From an uncultured Desulfomicrobiaceae bacterium (GTDB lineage: Bacteria > Desulfobacterota > Desulfovibrionia > Desulfovibrionales > Desulfomicrobiaceae): a DNA stretch of 64,000 nucleotides. Each line of letters opens with the position of its first letter. Position 1 is the first letter of the stretch. The notes below the pieces were generated by a model, which was not told the origin of the DNA, searched no databases, and was given only the letters and a program-made list of their open reading frames with translations. Below are positions 45,033-54,005 of the stretch, piece after piece. The stretch covers positions 1 through 64,000 of the forward strand of contig CALKRN010000014.1 in assembly GCA_937989665.1 (NCBI GenBank). The letters run 5' to 3'. A program made the position numbers and the translations under genes.

Positions 45033-46438
45033 ATCTTGGACCGCGGAGCCGGGCGCTGCGCGCTGGAGACCTTGGGCCGGGTCCGGTACTCTACTGGATG
45101 AGCCGTGACCAACGGGTGGCTGATAATTGGGCCTTGGCCCTGGCCCAGAGGCTGGCCCTCGATTTAAACCGGCCTTTGGCCGTGGTCTTTGGTCTTTCCC
45201 CTGGGTTTCTTGGCGCCACCTGGCGGCAGTACGCCTTTATGCTCCAGGGGCTGCGCGAGGTTGAGGCGCGGCTGCGGGCCTTGGGGATCCCCTTGTTGGT
45301 GCACCTTGGCGATCCTGGGGAGGTCGTCGCTGCCTGTGGGCAAGAGTACCAGGCTGCGGCAGTGGTGATGGATTTTTCTCCCTTGCGCTTGCCCCGGGCG
45401 TGGAAAGAGACCGTTGTGCGCCGGCTTCGGTGTCCGGTGCTCGAGGTCGATGCCCATAACCTCGTCCCGTGCTGGCTTGCCTCACCAAAGGCAGAGTTTG
45501 CCGCCCGCACTTTGCGCCCCAAGCTGTGGCGCAAAATCCCTGACTTTGATGCCCTGCCTCCAGCCCTTATCCCCCATCCCTTCCCGTGGCCCAAGGTTGT
45601 ACCACCCGTGGACTGGGAGGCATTGGCCAGCGGGCTTGCCGTGGATCGGGGGGTGGCTGCGGTAACCTGGTGCTCTCCTGGGGAGAGTGCGGCGCAGGCG
45701 GCATTGGATCGTTTTCTCCAGCACGGGCTTCCCTTTTATGCCGCCAAGCGCAATGACGCCAATGCCGGCGTCCAGTCGCGGCTGTCGCCGTATCTCCATT
45801 TTGGCCACATCGCCCCGTGGCGGGTTTTTCATGCCGTCTGGCACAGTGAGGCCCCGCCCGTCTCCAAGGAGGCCTTTCTTGAGGAATTGGTAGTCCGGCG
45901 CGAGGTGGCGGAAAATTTCTGCTTCTACAATCCCCAGTATGACGAGGTGGCAGGTTTTCCAGCCTGGGCGCAGCGCACCCTCCACGACCACCGCCACGAC
46001 CCGCGGCGGGAGCAGTACCGCCTCGAGGAGCTTGACGCCGGGGCTACGGCAGACCCGCTGTGGAATGCGGCCCAGCACCAGCTCGTTCGCGAAGGCACGA
46101 TGCCGGGTTATGTGCGCATGTACTGGGGAAAGAGGTTTCTTGAATGGTTGCCCTCCCCAGAAGAGGCCTTGGCCGCGGCTATTTTACTCAATGATCGCTA
46201 CCAGCTCGATGGCCGTGACCCCAACGGCTATGCCAATATCGCTTGGTGCATTGGCGGGGTCCACGACCGGCCATGGTTCCCTCGGCCTATCTTTGGCACG
46301 GTACGCTCGTTAGGCCGTAGCGGCTGCTGGGCGCATTTTGATGTGGTGGAGTACGTGCGCCGCATCGACGGTGAAGAGGCTGCCACCCAGGTCCCTCGTC
46401 CTCCCCGTGCGCGCCGACCGTTGCCACAGACCTCTTAA
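45029..46438 (+). CDS. class II deoxyribodipyrimidine photolyase
   Basis: A 469-residue flavoenzyme. The N-terminus has the class II hallmark VLYWMSRDQRVADNWAL; later blocks RLSPYLHFGHIAPW, WNAAQHQLVREGTMPGYVRMYWGKRFLEW and NDRYQLDGRDPNGYANIAWCIGGVHDRPW form the FAD-binding core. It splits UV-made cyclobutane pyrimidine dimers using light. The start is GTG at 45029 (GTGA overlap), which places the hallmark at the usual distance. A light-dependent repair enzyme in an anaerobe suggests lit sediment or water habitats. Confidence 0.93.
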   Translation: MNLGPRSRALRAGDLGPGPVLYWMSRDQRVADNWALALAQRLALDLNRPLAVVFGLSPGFLGATWRQYAFMLQGLREVEARLRALGIPLLVHLGDPGEVVAACGQEYQAAAVVMDFSPLRLPRAWKETVVRRLRCPVLEVDAHNLVPCWLASPKAEFAARTLRPKLWRKIPDFDALPPALIPHPFPWPKVVPPVDWEALASGLAVDRGVAAVTWCSPGESAAQAALDRFLQHGLPFYAAKRNDANAGVQSRLSPYLHFGHIAPWRVFHAVWHSEAPPVSKEAFLEELVVRREVAENFCFYNPQYDEVAGFPAWAQRTLHDHRHDPRREQYRLEELDAGATADPLWNAAQHQLVREGTMPGYVRMYWGKRFLEWLPSPEEALAAAILLNDRYQLDGRDPNGYANIAWCIGGVHDRPWFPRPIFGTVRSLGRSGCWAHFDVVEYVRRIDGEEAATQVPRPPRARRPLPQTS

Positions 46439-46631
46439 TCTTGGCCCGCTCAGGGGATGGCCTTTGGGGCCGACCAGGCCCTGAGGGGAGTTGCATCCTC
46501 GGGGATGGTTCGGCCTTTGTCAGGGATGGGTTTCGGAGCGTCGAAGTTCGCGACCCGTGCGGGCAGGCTGCAGCAGGAGACTTGAGGCAGCCATACCGCG
46601 GATGGAGGAGGCTTCGGCCTCAGCAGACCCC

Positions 46632-48002
46632 TCACCTTGTCCCCTCGTCCCCACAGTGTTTGGCCCGGCGGTAGCGCAAGGTATCGCGGCTTAGGGAAAG
46701 CAGGCGGGCTGCTTGGGATTCGTTGCCGCCGCACAGGTGCAAAGCCTGGCGCAGGTAGTGGGCCTCAATTTGGGTGAGCAAGGTGGGCAGGTCGAGGCCG
46801 GCGGGAGTGAGGGACGGCAGGACATTGGGGCAAGGATTTGGCTCAAGCCCTAGGTCCTCGGCAGTAATCCAGGGCCCTGGGGCAAGGAGCGCGGCCCGTT
46901 CCATGAGGTTGCGCAGCTCGCGCACATTGCCGGGCCAGGTGTGGGCAAGGAGTTGGGCTTCGGCCTCTGGGGTGAAGCCGGCGAAGGTCTTCTTGAAGCT
47001 GCTGCTGAACTCCGCGAGAAAGGCTCGGGCCATGGGCAGGATATCGCCCTGGCGTTCGGCAAGCGATGGCACGCGGATGCGGACAACGGCGAGACGGAAA
47101 AAGAGGTCTTGGCGGAATCGTCCCTGGGTGACGAGGTCTTCGAGAGTGCGGTTAGTGGCCGCGATGACCCGCACCCGTACCTGCCGGGGTCGGGTCGCGC
47201 CTACGGGGTAGAAGGTGCCGCTTTGCAGAAAGCGCAGCAATTTGGCTTGGGCCTCTGCTGGCAGCTCTGCCACCTCGTCGAGAAACAAGGTGCCGCCGTC
47301 GGCCGTGGCCACGAGCCCGGTCTTACCGCGCTTGTCCGCCCCGCTGAAGGCCCCGGGGGCGTAGCCAAAAAGTTCACTCTCCACCAATTCCGTGGGCAAG
47401 GCGGCACAGTTGAGGGCCACAAAGGGACCGCGGAACAGCGGACTGCGCAGATGGATAGCGCTGGCGAGGAGCTCTTTGCCGGTGCCGGTTTCTCCTTCGA
47501 TAAGCACCGAGGTCTGAGGGCTTTGGGCCACGCGGGCAACGAGGTCCATGACCGCAGTGATGGCGTTACTCTCGGCGATGAAAAATGGCATTTGTTCGCG
47601 CAGGGCCTGCTCTTGGAGGAGCCGGGTTTCTTTGCCAAGGCGGAGCATGGCCCCTGTGCGGGAGAGGACCGCGGTGAGGACCTCCATGCGGATGGGTTTG
47701 ATGAGGTAGTCCACCGCCCCGGCCTTCATGGCCTGGATGGCGGTAGGGGCGTCCTCATAGGCGGTGATGACAATGATTGCGGCGTGGGGGGCGCGCTGGC
47801 GTAAAGAAGGTAGAATCTCAATGCCGTTTTGATCTGGCAGGCCGACATCGAGGAGGATGAGGTCTGGCGGGTTGGCCGTGGCCTGGGCGAGGCCTTCGGC
47901 AGCAGTGGCCGCGGTGGTGATGCCGTAGTCCCGTTCAAGGGCGAGGCATAGGCTGTCGCGGATGGAGTCTTCGTCGTCAATAATCAGGATGTTGAGGCGC
48001 AT
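46632..48002 (-). CDS. sigma-54-dependent response regulator (NtrC family)
   Basis: A 456-residue regulator. The receiver has D9-D10 and phospho-acceptor D52. The AAA+ domain has Walker A GETGTGKE and FLDEVAELP. The sigma-54 contact loop reads GAFSGA instead of GAFTGA. A C-terminal Fis-type HTH closes the chain (ESQAARLLSLSRDTLRYR). Its start overlaps the upstream kinase by 19 bp, so the two form one two-component system. The target genes are unknown. Confidence 0.92.
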   Translation of the reverse strand: MRLNILIIDDEDSIRDSLCLALERDYGITTAATAAEGLAQATANPPDLILLDVGLPDQNGIEILPSLRQRAPHAAIIVITAYEDAPTAIQAMKAGAVDYLIKPIRMEVLTAVLSRTGAMLRLGKETRLLQEQALREQMPFFIAESNAITAVMDLVARVAQSPQTSVLIEGETGTGKELLASAIHLRSPLFRGPFVALNCAALPTELVESELFGYAPGAFSGADKRGKTGLVATADGGTLFLDEVAELPAEAQAKLLRFLQSGTFYPVGATRPRQVRVRVIAATNRTLEDLVTQGRFRQDLFFRLAVVRIRVPSLAERQGDILPMARAFLAEFSSSFKKTFAGFTPEAEAQLLAHTWPGNVRELRNLMERAALLAPGPWITAEDLGLEPNPCPNVLPSLTPAGLDLPTLLTQIEAHYLRQALHLCGGNESQAARLLSLSRDTLRYRRAKHCGDEGTR

Positions 48003-50407
48003 GGGGGGAGTCCTTGGAGAAGGTGTACAGGGATCTCCACACTTAAGGCCGCGCCGCCAAGGTCGCTCTCCCCCACGTGGATGGTGCCGCCGTGGTCGGC
48101 GAGGATGCGCTGGACGATGGAGAGGCCGATCCCTGTTCCATCCACGGCGGTGGTATAAAACGGCTCGAAGATGCGTTCCCGTTCGCTTACGGGGATCCCT
48201 GGACCGCTATCTTCGACAATGATGCGGGCCGTGGTGTTTTCATGATGCAGATGGATGCGCACACGCGCTGGCCGTTCTCCCTGTCCTTGGGCGGCGCGGG
48301 CCGCATTGTCGGTGAGGTTGACGACGAGCTGCTCCAGGAGGGCGGCGTCGCCGCGCACCCACACAGGATGGGAAGGAAGCTCCGTGGTGAGCCCGACCCC
48401 GGCCTTGCGCAGGGCCGTGGCCATGAGCCCTACGGCCTCGGTGATGGGCTCGCGCAGGTCAAGGCAGCACCATTGCGGGGCTGTGGGTTTAGAAAAATCA
48501 AGGACGCGGCGGATGACAGCTTCGATTTTGCCCGCGGCAACCGTTATCTTGCCCGTGAGTTCCTGGACAGGAGTGGCGAACTCTTTGGGAAATTCAGCGG
48601 CCATGGCACTGAGGGTGTAGAGATAGCCGAGGATGCCCGAGAGGGGGTTGCGGATTTCGTGGGCCAGTCCGGCGGCCATGCGTCCCAGCGAGGTGATCTT
48701 GTCAAGGAGCATGATGTGGCGCGCCAGACGCCGATTCTCGGTGACATCAGCGAGAAAGATGGCGAGACGGGCGTTGCTCCCTTCGTGATCATGCACCGGA
48801 GAGATGCGGATGTCGAAGTCGCGGGGCGGACCGGTTTGGGTGATGGCCTGCGGTGTGGCACTTGCCAGGGCTTGGAGCATGGCCGCTTGGCAGGCAGCGG
48901 CCAACGAGGGGTCGAGGACTTCCTGGAGGCGCAGTCCGAGGAGGGATTCCCGATTGCCACCGATACGGGTGGCGGCTACTTCGTTGATTTCAAGGATAGT
49001 GCCTTTTTGATCTACCAAGAGGAGGGCTTCTGAGGGGGCTTCAAGTAAGGCGCGGACCTTGGCCTCACGGTCGCGCAAGAGCGCCTCGGTTTGGCGGCGC
49101 TGTTCGATCTCAAAAGCGAGGTCCCGGGTGCGGCGCTCCACCTCGATCTCCAGCCTGGCCTGGGCCTTGCGCAGGGCGTTTTCGGCCTGGATGCGTTCCG
49201 CCACTTGCCGCTCCAATTCGGCATTGGCCGCACGCAGGTGGCGGGTGCGCTCGGCCACGGCAAATTCGAGATGGGCAGCATGGCGGGCCAGGGCCTCGTG
49301 GGTGGTGCGGCGCAGGCGCAGGGCAAGCATGGCCAGGGCGAGCATGGCGCAGAGCAGGCCCGCGCCCAAGAGGGCGGCCCAGGTCCATTCCTTGGGGATG
49401 GTATAGAACGGCGAAGGGGCGAAGAGGAGGCGCGATCCTGGCGGCAGGCGCTTGGGGTCAATGCCAAAGCGCACCAATTGCCGGTGGTCGAACATGGGGA
49501 GCGTCGGCGTGGCGGTCACCACCGGCGGTAGGTCCCCGGTCTGGAGGACCTCTGCCGCCATGGAGCCAGCGGCCAAGCCATGGGCAAAGGCCTCGATCAT
49601 GACCCCGCCCAGGCAGCCTTCCCCCAATTCGAAGTCCCAGAAGCCGTAGATGGGGACCGTTGCGTGGGCGGCGAGAAAGCGGTTTTTGTCGCGGTAATCG
49701 AGAAGGACCCCCTCTTCGTTGCGCAGCACGCCGTGGACGAGGATGATTTGGCCTGGACCAAGGGTAGGTAGGCGTTGCCGCAAGGTGGCAGCGTCAAGGT
49801 TATTCCAAAAGTGGAAGGTCACTGGGGCAAAGCGGGGGGCAAGGGCGCGGAGCTCCCGATCCGTGATGTCGTCGGGGGAGAGCTGGTCGCCGCCGATGAC
49901 AATACATTCCCGGGTATCGGGGTGGAGGCGCAGGGCGAGGGCGATGGTCTCCGCCACGGCTGGGTTTTCCGCCAGACCCGTAACGCGGGGGAAGTCCGCC
50001 AGCATGGCGGGTTGCAACCCGTTGATACCACAGAAGACGACGGTGGCTTCGGCCAGGCGCTCGCGGAGCTCGGTGCGGACAAAGTCCAAGGCGATGTTGT
50101 CACAGACGAGGATGAGGTCGAAGCGTTGCCCGTGGAGTTTGCTACGCACGAGTGCAGCGACTTGAGAGAGGTACGCAGGGCTTGGATTGCGCTTGGTGTC
50201 AAGGTACTCCACCCAGACGAGGGCCTCAGGGGCCTTATGGCGCAGGGCGTCGAGGATGCCTCGGGTAAGCTCATCAGTCCAAGAGAGCCCAGGGTGGTAA
50301 GACTGGAGGACCAGGATGTTGGGCCGTGCCCCGTAAACCGGAGCTGCAGCCACGATGACGGTGAAAAGCACGAGCACCAAGGAACGCAAAGATCGTGTCA
50401 TGGCCAT
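47984..50407 (-). CDS. sensor histidine kinase with fused ABC-type substrate-binding domain
   Basis: An 807-residue kinase. Signal or TM segment (4-26), a periplasmic domain of the PF04392 ABC-substrate-binding type (about 28-300: NILVLQSYHPGLSWTDELTRGI, DLILVCDNIALDFV), TM at 343-363, a long coiled coil (365-450), PAS (450-560), HisKA with H583 in GLAHEIRNPL, and HATPase (NAARAAQGQ, DSGPGIPVSERERIFEPF, GTGIGLSIV). The periplasmic part likely binds a small ligand directly. It is co-transcribed with the NtrC-type regulator. The start could be 50407 or 50401. Confidence 0.88.
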   Translation of the reverse strand: MAMTRSLRSLVLVLFTVIVAAAPVYGARPNILVLQSYHPGLSWTDELTRGILDALRHKAPEALVWVEYLDTKRNPSPAYLSQVAALVRSKLHGQRFDLILVCDNIALDFVRTELRERLAEATVVFCGINGLQPAMLADFPRVTGLAENPAVAETIALALRLHPDTRECIVIGGDQLSPDDITDRELRALAPRFAPVTFHFWNNLDAATLRQRLPTLGPGQIILVHGVLRNEEGVLLDYRDKNRFLAAHATVPIYGFWDFELGEGCLGGVMIEAFAHGLAAGSMAAEVLQTGDLPPVVTATPTLPMFDHRQLVRFGIDPKRLPPGSRLLFAPSPFYTIPKEWTWAALLGAGLLCAMLALAMLALRLRRTTHEALARHAAHLEFAVAERTRHLRAANAELERQVAERIQAENALRKAQARLEIEVERRTRDLAFEIEQRRQTEALLRDREAKVRALLEAPSEALLLVDQKGTILEINEVAATRIGGNRESLLGLRLQEVLDPSLAAACQAAMLQALASATPQAITQTGPPRDFDIRISPVHDHEGSNARLAIFLADVTENRRLARHIMLLDKITSLGRMAAGLAHEIRNPLSGILGYLYTLSAMAAEFPKEFATPVQELTGKITVAAGKIEAVIRRVLDFSKPTAPQWCCLDLREPITEAVGLMATALRKAGVGLTTELPSHPVWVRGDAALLEQLVVNLTDNAARAAQGQGERPARVRIHLHHENTTARIIVEDSGPGIPVSERERIFEPFYTTAVDGTGIGLSIVQRILADHGGTIHVGESDLGGAALSVEIPVHLLQGLPPCASTS

Positions 50408-50488
50408 GAACTACGGCCTTTCTCCTGCGCCTTCAAGGGCGGTGGAGGCCATGGCGCAGGCAATCTTAAGGAACGGAGAGGAGATACT

Positions 50489-51382
50489 ATGCCAGTGTGG
50501 GGAATTGCCCTTGGTGGGGGAGCAGCGCGGGGCTGGGTGCACATTGGGGTCCTGCAGGCCATCACCGAGGCTGGTTTTGCGCCGCAGGTGGTGTGTGGCA
50601 CGTCCATCGGTGCCTTGGTAGGGGCAGCCTATGCGGCGGGGAATTTGGAGACCTTGGCCGATTGGGTCGTGACCCTCACCAAGATCGACGTCATCCGGTT
50701 TTTCGAATTGGACCTCTCATGGCGCGGCGTGGTGGATACGGATCGCTTGCGGCGGTTTTTGGTGGAGCATGTGGCCTCGGAAGATCTGCGCATTGAAGAT
50801 TTGCCCATGTCCTTTGCTGCCGTGGCTACGGACATGGACACCGGCCAGGAGGTCTGGCTCAAAAAAGGCAAGGTCCTCGACGCGGTTTGGGCATCCATTG
50901 CCTTGCCGGGGCTTTTGCCTGCCATCCGCCACCGGGGGCGCTGGTTACTTGACGGTGGCCTTGTCAATCCGGTGCCTGTGTCGGTGTGCCGGGCCCTTGG
51001 GGCAGAGGTCGTCCTGGCAGTCAACCTCAACACCGATCTGATAGGGCGGCAGGCCCGCCGCAAGGAACGACTGTCCCGGCCAGGCGGATGGCGTTCGTGG
51101 ATGACGCAGTATGCCCCAAGCGTTTTTTCTTCCCGTACCCAGGAGAGTCCGCCGAGCCTTTTTGAGGCTGTAGCTGCGGGTATGCATATCATCCTGGACC
51201 GCATTACCCGCAGCCGTATGGCAGGGGACCCTCCGGATCTTCTCCTCGCCCCGCGCCTGAGCCACTTGGGCTTGATGGAGTTTCATCGCGCTGAGGAGGC
51301 CATGGCCGAAGGCCGGCGGATAGCCCAAGGGATGATGGAGGAATTGCGACGCCTGCTGGACGAAAGCGACAAAGACGACTGA
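50489..51382 (+). CDS. patatin-like phospholipase (RssA type)
   Basis: A 297-residue patatin. The oxyanion loop is GGGAARGW at 9-16, the nucleophile Ser39 lies in GTSIG, and the acidic partner is in DGGLVNP. It is soluble with no signal peptide. Patatins hydrolyse acyl esters of lipids; RssA-type members have unknown targets. GGAG lies 7 bp before the ATG; the long frame from 49775 is a shadow. It is divergent from the kinase gene. Confidence 0.88.
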   Translation: MPVWGIALGGGAARGWVHIGVLQAITEAGFAPQVVCGTSIGALVGAAYAAGNLETLADWVVTLTKIDVIRFFELDLSWRGVVDTDRLRRFLVEHVASEDLRIEDLPMSFAAVATDMDTGQEVWLKKGKVLDAVWASIALPGLLPAIRHRGRWLLDGGLVNPVPVSVCRALGAEVVLAVNLNTDLIGRQARRKERLSRPGGWRSWMTQYAPSVFSSRTQESPPSLFEAVAAGMHIILDRITRSRMAGDPPDLLLAPRLSHLGLMEFHRAEEAMAEGRRIAQGMMEELRRLLDESDKDD

Positions 51383-51476
51383 GGTGCGTGCTGCTGTGGG
51401 GCTTGGGGAGCGGTGGTCATGGTTCTTGGCCTCTCCCACTTTGCTATCCCTGCTCCTGTACTTGTCCTGGATTGGG

Positions 51477-51495
51477 CTCCTCTGGGGCAGAGGAG
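51477..51495. terminator. strong stem-loop between the patatin gene and the TetR operon
   Basis: A perfect 8-bp stem (51477-51484 with 51488-51495) with a GGG loop, about 95 bp past the patatin stop. No T-run follows, so a terminator role is only suggested. Confidence 0.35.
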
Positions 51496-51620
51496 TTGGC
51501 GGGCGGCGCTCGTCGTGGCGTTGGGTGCACCCCCAATGAGCGATGGCCCTTGCTCGGGGGCAGAGTCCTCCTGCCTTACGGATTTGACAACCGGAGGGGC
51601 CTTGGCTAGCGAGGGCCATC

Positions 51621-51647
51621 TTTTGACGGTTGGTCATTTTTTGACGG
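51621..51647 (+). promoter_or_regulatory. possible operator for the TetR-family regulator
   Basis: TTTTGACGG is repeated at 51621-51629 and 51639-51647, and TGAC(N5)GTCA forms an inverted pair at 51624-51636, ending 19 bp before the start codon. This is the usual place for TetR self-regulation. Confidence 0.4.
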
Positions 51648-51655
51648 AGAGGCAG

Positions 51656-52327
51656 ATGGCGCGTCGGCAACAAGAAAAATCTGCCCAGACCCAGCAGGAG
51701 ATCCTCGAAGCCGCAGAGCGCCTTTTTGTGGAAAAAGGCTATCTGGCAACTACGGTGCAGGAGATCACCGAAGCCGCAGGGTATGCCAAGGGCAATTTCT
51801 ACCGCTACTGGTCGAGCAAAGAGGAGCTCATGCTCGAGATTATCGCCAGCAAGATGCGCCAGTACCGGGCCATGCGCGATGCCGAGCTTGGTGCGGCCAA
51901 GAGTCTTGCTGAGGTCATGGATGCCATTTTGGATTTTCTTGAGCAGATGCATGCGGACCGCGGCTGGTCCCTCGTCTTTCTCGAGTTCACCATCGCAGCG
52001 GCCCGCAAGCCCGAGCTCCGGGCCCGTCTCTCGGAGTCCCATTATCGTCTCTCCAACGAGATCTTCGCTGCCCTGGTGGGGCCGCACCTGCCGTCAGGGT
52101 GTGATGGGCGCCTCATGGGTGCTCTAAACACGGCCTTGTTTGAGGGTTTTCTCATCCATGAGTTGGTTGGCGGCGGCGAGCTCCAGCTGAAGGATTTCCG
52201 CCGCGCGGCCCGCAAGCTCGCTCTGGAATGCCAGGAGCTGCAGCGCTGCCCTGACCAAGACCCCTCTCCTTCGTCCCTCAACCCTTCGGGCAATCCCCCG
52301 GAGGAATCCGCCAAGGAGGTCCCATGA
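51656..52327 (+). CDS. TetR-family transcriptional regulator
   Basis: A 223-residue repressor. The N-terminal HTH is clear: EILEAAERLFVEKGYLATTVQEITEAAGYAKGNFYRYWSSKEEL. The C-terminal ligand domain is variable. The start at 51656 follows GGAGAGG; the frame from 51413 reads through intergenic sequence. Its stop overlaps the dctP start (ATGA), so it is the first gene of the TRAP operon and probably controls it, perhaps in response to the transported substrate. Confidence 0.88.
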   Translation: MARRQQEKSAQTQQEILEAAERLFVEKGYLATTVQEITEAAGYAKGNFYRYWSSKEELMLEIIASKMRQYRAMRDAELGAAKSLAEVMDAILDFLEQMHADRGWSLVFLEFTIAAARKPELRARLSESHYRLSNEIFAALVGPHLPSGCDGRLMGALNTALFEGFLIHELVGGGELQLKDFRRAARKLALECQELQRCPDQDPSPSSLNPSGNPPEESAKEVP

Positions 52328-53310
52328 TTCCCCGTATCGTTCTCGCCGTTCTTACCCTGGTCTGTGCTGTCCCTGCCTTTGCTGGGCCGTTGCGGCTTAC
52401 TTACAGTAATTTCTTTCCACCCACCCACGTGCAGTCGCAGCTCGCCGAGGCTTGGTGCCAGGAGGTCGCACGCCGCACAGGCGGGGCAGTGGTGGTGGAC
52501 TACTACCCTGGCGGCACCCTCACCAAGCCACAGAATGCCTATGATGGGGTAGTGGACGGGGTTTCGGACATCGCTATGTCTGCCTTTGCCTACAGTAAGG
52601 GCCGTTTCCCGCTCCTTTCGGGTCTGGATCTGCCGCTGGGCTATCCTTCGGGCGCCGTGGCCACGCGCATAGCCAACGAGGCCCTCGCCCACTTCCAGCC
52701 CAAGGAAGTGAGCGACGTACACATCCTCTACCTCCATGCCCATGGCCCAGGCATCCTCCATGCCCGCGGCAAGACCATCGCGCGCATCGAGGACATGGCA
52801 GGACTCAAGATCCGCGCCACGGGCTCGAGCGCCGCGGTGGTGAGCGCCTTAGGGGCCAGCCCGGTGGCCATGCCCATGAACGATGCCTACCAGGCCCTGC
52901 ACAAAGGGGTTGTCGATGGCAGCATGTATCCCGTGGAGACGAATAAGGGCTGGAAGATGGCCGAGGTCGTGGACACCATGCTCGATACCCGAGCCATCGC
53001 CTACACCACCGTGTTCTTCGTGGCCATGAACAAGGGGGCCTGGGAGCGCCTCGCCCCGGAGCATCAGAAGGTCCTCACCGATTTGAGCCAGGAGTGGGCG
53101 GCTAAGCACGGCGCGGCCTGGGACGTAAGTGACGAGGAAGGGCGGGCGTTTTTTCTGGAAAAAGGTAAAAAAATCGTGGTCTTGAGTCCAGCAGAAGAGG
53201 GGCGATGGAAGGCGGCCATGGAACCAGTGCTTGCCCAGTACGTGGAGGCCTGCCAAAAGGCCGGCCTCGACGGCTCGGGTCTCCTCGCCTTTGTCCGGCA
53301 GCGGCTGTAG
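52324..53310 (+). CDS. dctP: TRAP transporter substrate-binding protein (DctP family)
   Basis: A 328-residue periplasmic protein. The signal peptide ends at AFA-GP. The family Arg that binds the carboxylate lies in GLKIRATGS, and GSMYPVETN and AYTTVFFVAMNKGAWERL are typical. TRAP binding proteins carry organic acids. The substrate is not readable from sequence. The last coding bases fall in the first copy of the direct repeat at 53285-53377. Confidence 0.92.
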   Translation: MIPRIVLAVLTLVCAVPAFAGPLRLTYSNFFPPTHVQSQLAEAWCQEVARRTGGAVVVDYYPGGTLTKPQNAYDGVVDGVSDIAMSAFAYSKGRFPLLSGLDLPLGYPSGAVATRIANEALAHFQPKEVSDVHILYLHAHGPGILHARGKTIARIEDMAGLKIRATGSSAAVVSALGASPVAMPMNDAYQALHKGVVDGSMYPVETNKGWKMAEVVDTMLDTRAIAYTTVFFVAMNKGAWERLAPEHQKVLTDLSQEWAAKHGAAWDVSDEEGRAFFLEKGKKIVVLSPAEEGRWKAAMEPVLAQYVEACQKAGLDGSGLLAFVRQRL

Positions 53311-53377
53311 GACGATGCGGCGATGGCCGCTTGCGTGCGGTGACCGCGGGGCGATCGCCTTTGTCCAGCAGCGCCTG
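53285..53377. repeat. paired 23-bp direct repeat, 70-bp period
   Basis: Copies at 53285-53307 (the last codons of dctP) and 53355-53377 (intergenic) match at 21 of 23 bases. The 47-bp spacer is not repeated. Confidence 0.7.
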
Positions 53378-53443
53378 GCGGTGCCTCGGTGGCAGAGGGC
53401 GGAGGGCCGCTTGGTTTCCGAGGACGAAGACCCAAGCGCTGGA

Positions 53444-53547
53444 GGAACCTTGGGGATGGACGGGGGAGCGGTTCGGATTCGAGCTGCGCAGTGGCAACTG
53501 GGTGTTGTCAACAGCGGAACCTTGGGGATGGACGATGGAACGGTTCG
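53444..53547. repeat. paired 32-bp direct repeat including the dctQ start, 72-bp period
   Basis: Copies at 53444-53475 and 53516-53547 match at 29 of 32 bases. The second copy holds the dctQ start codon at 53535; in the first copy the ATG is replaced by GGG. Confidence 0.8.
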
Positions 53548-54005
53548 TTGATGGGCTGGTGCGTGCCACCCGCGCCCTGGCTACGGGGGCGGTGCTGGCC
53601 ATGATGGTGGTGACGGTGGTGAGCGTCGGCGGGCGATTGCAGCGCACGCCTCTTTTTGGAGCAGAAGAATTGGTCGCCTTTTTGAGCGTGGCCGCAGTGG
53701 CCGCCAGCCTGCCCTATTGCCATGTACACCGCGCCCACATTGGGGTGGAGCTTGTCGTGCGGCGGCTGCCTCCGCGCTGGCAGGTGTGGATGAAATGGGT
53801 GCGCGATATCCTCGGTCTGCTCCTTTACGCGCTTATGGCATGGGCCGTGGGCGGGTATGCGACGAGCAAATGGCGCAGCGGTGAAATCTCCCTCAATCTC
53901 GGTTGGCCGGAGGGCATCGTCGTCGCCGGATTGGCCGTGGGCCTTGGGCTGACAGCGCTCGTCGCTGCTGTGGAGCTGTATTGCTGGCGGCGAGGGCGGG
54001 CATGA
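53535..54005 (+). CDS. dctQ: TRAP transporter small membrane subunit (DctQ type)
   Basis: A 156-residue protein with four hydrophobic segments, the DctQ layout, and the family pattern EELVAFLSVAAVAASLPYCHVHRAHIGVELVVRRLP. The start at 53535 is the only ATG giving a normal length, though it is far from dctP (224 bp) for this kind of operon. It overlaps dctM by ATGA. Confidence 0.85.
   Translation: MERFVDGLVRATRALATGAVLAMMVVTVVSVGGRLQRTPLFGAEELVAFLSVAAVAASLPYCHVHRAHIGVELVVRRLPPRWQVWMKWVRDILGLLLYALMAWAVGGYATSKWRSGEISLNLGWPEGIVVAGLAVGLGLTALVAAVELYCWRRGRA

Noticed and set aside
49775-50488. Long N-terminal extension of the patatin protein (535-codon frame)
   Set aside because: The first 238 codons are antisense to the histidine kinase gene; GGAG and the patatin N-terminus mark 50489.
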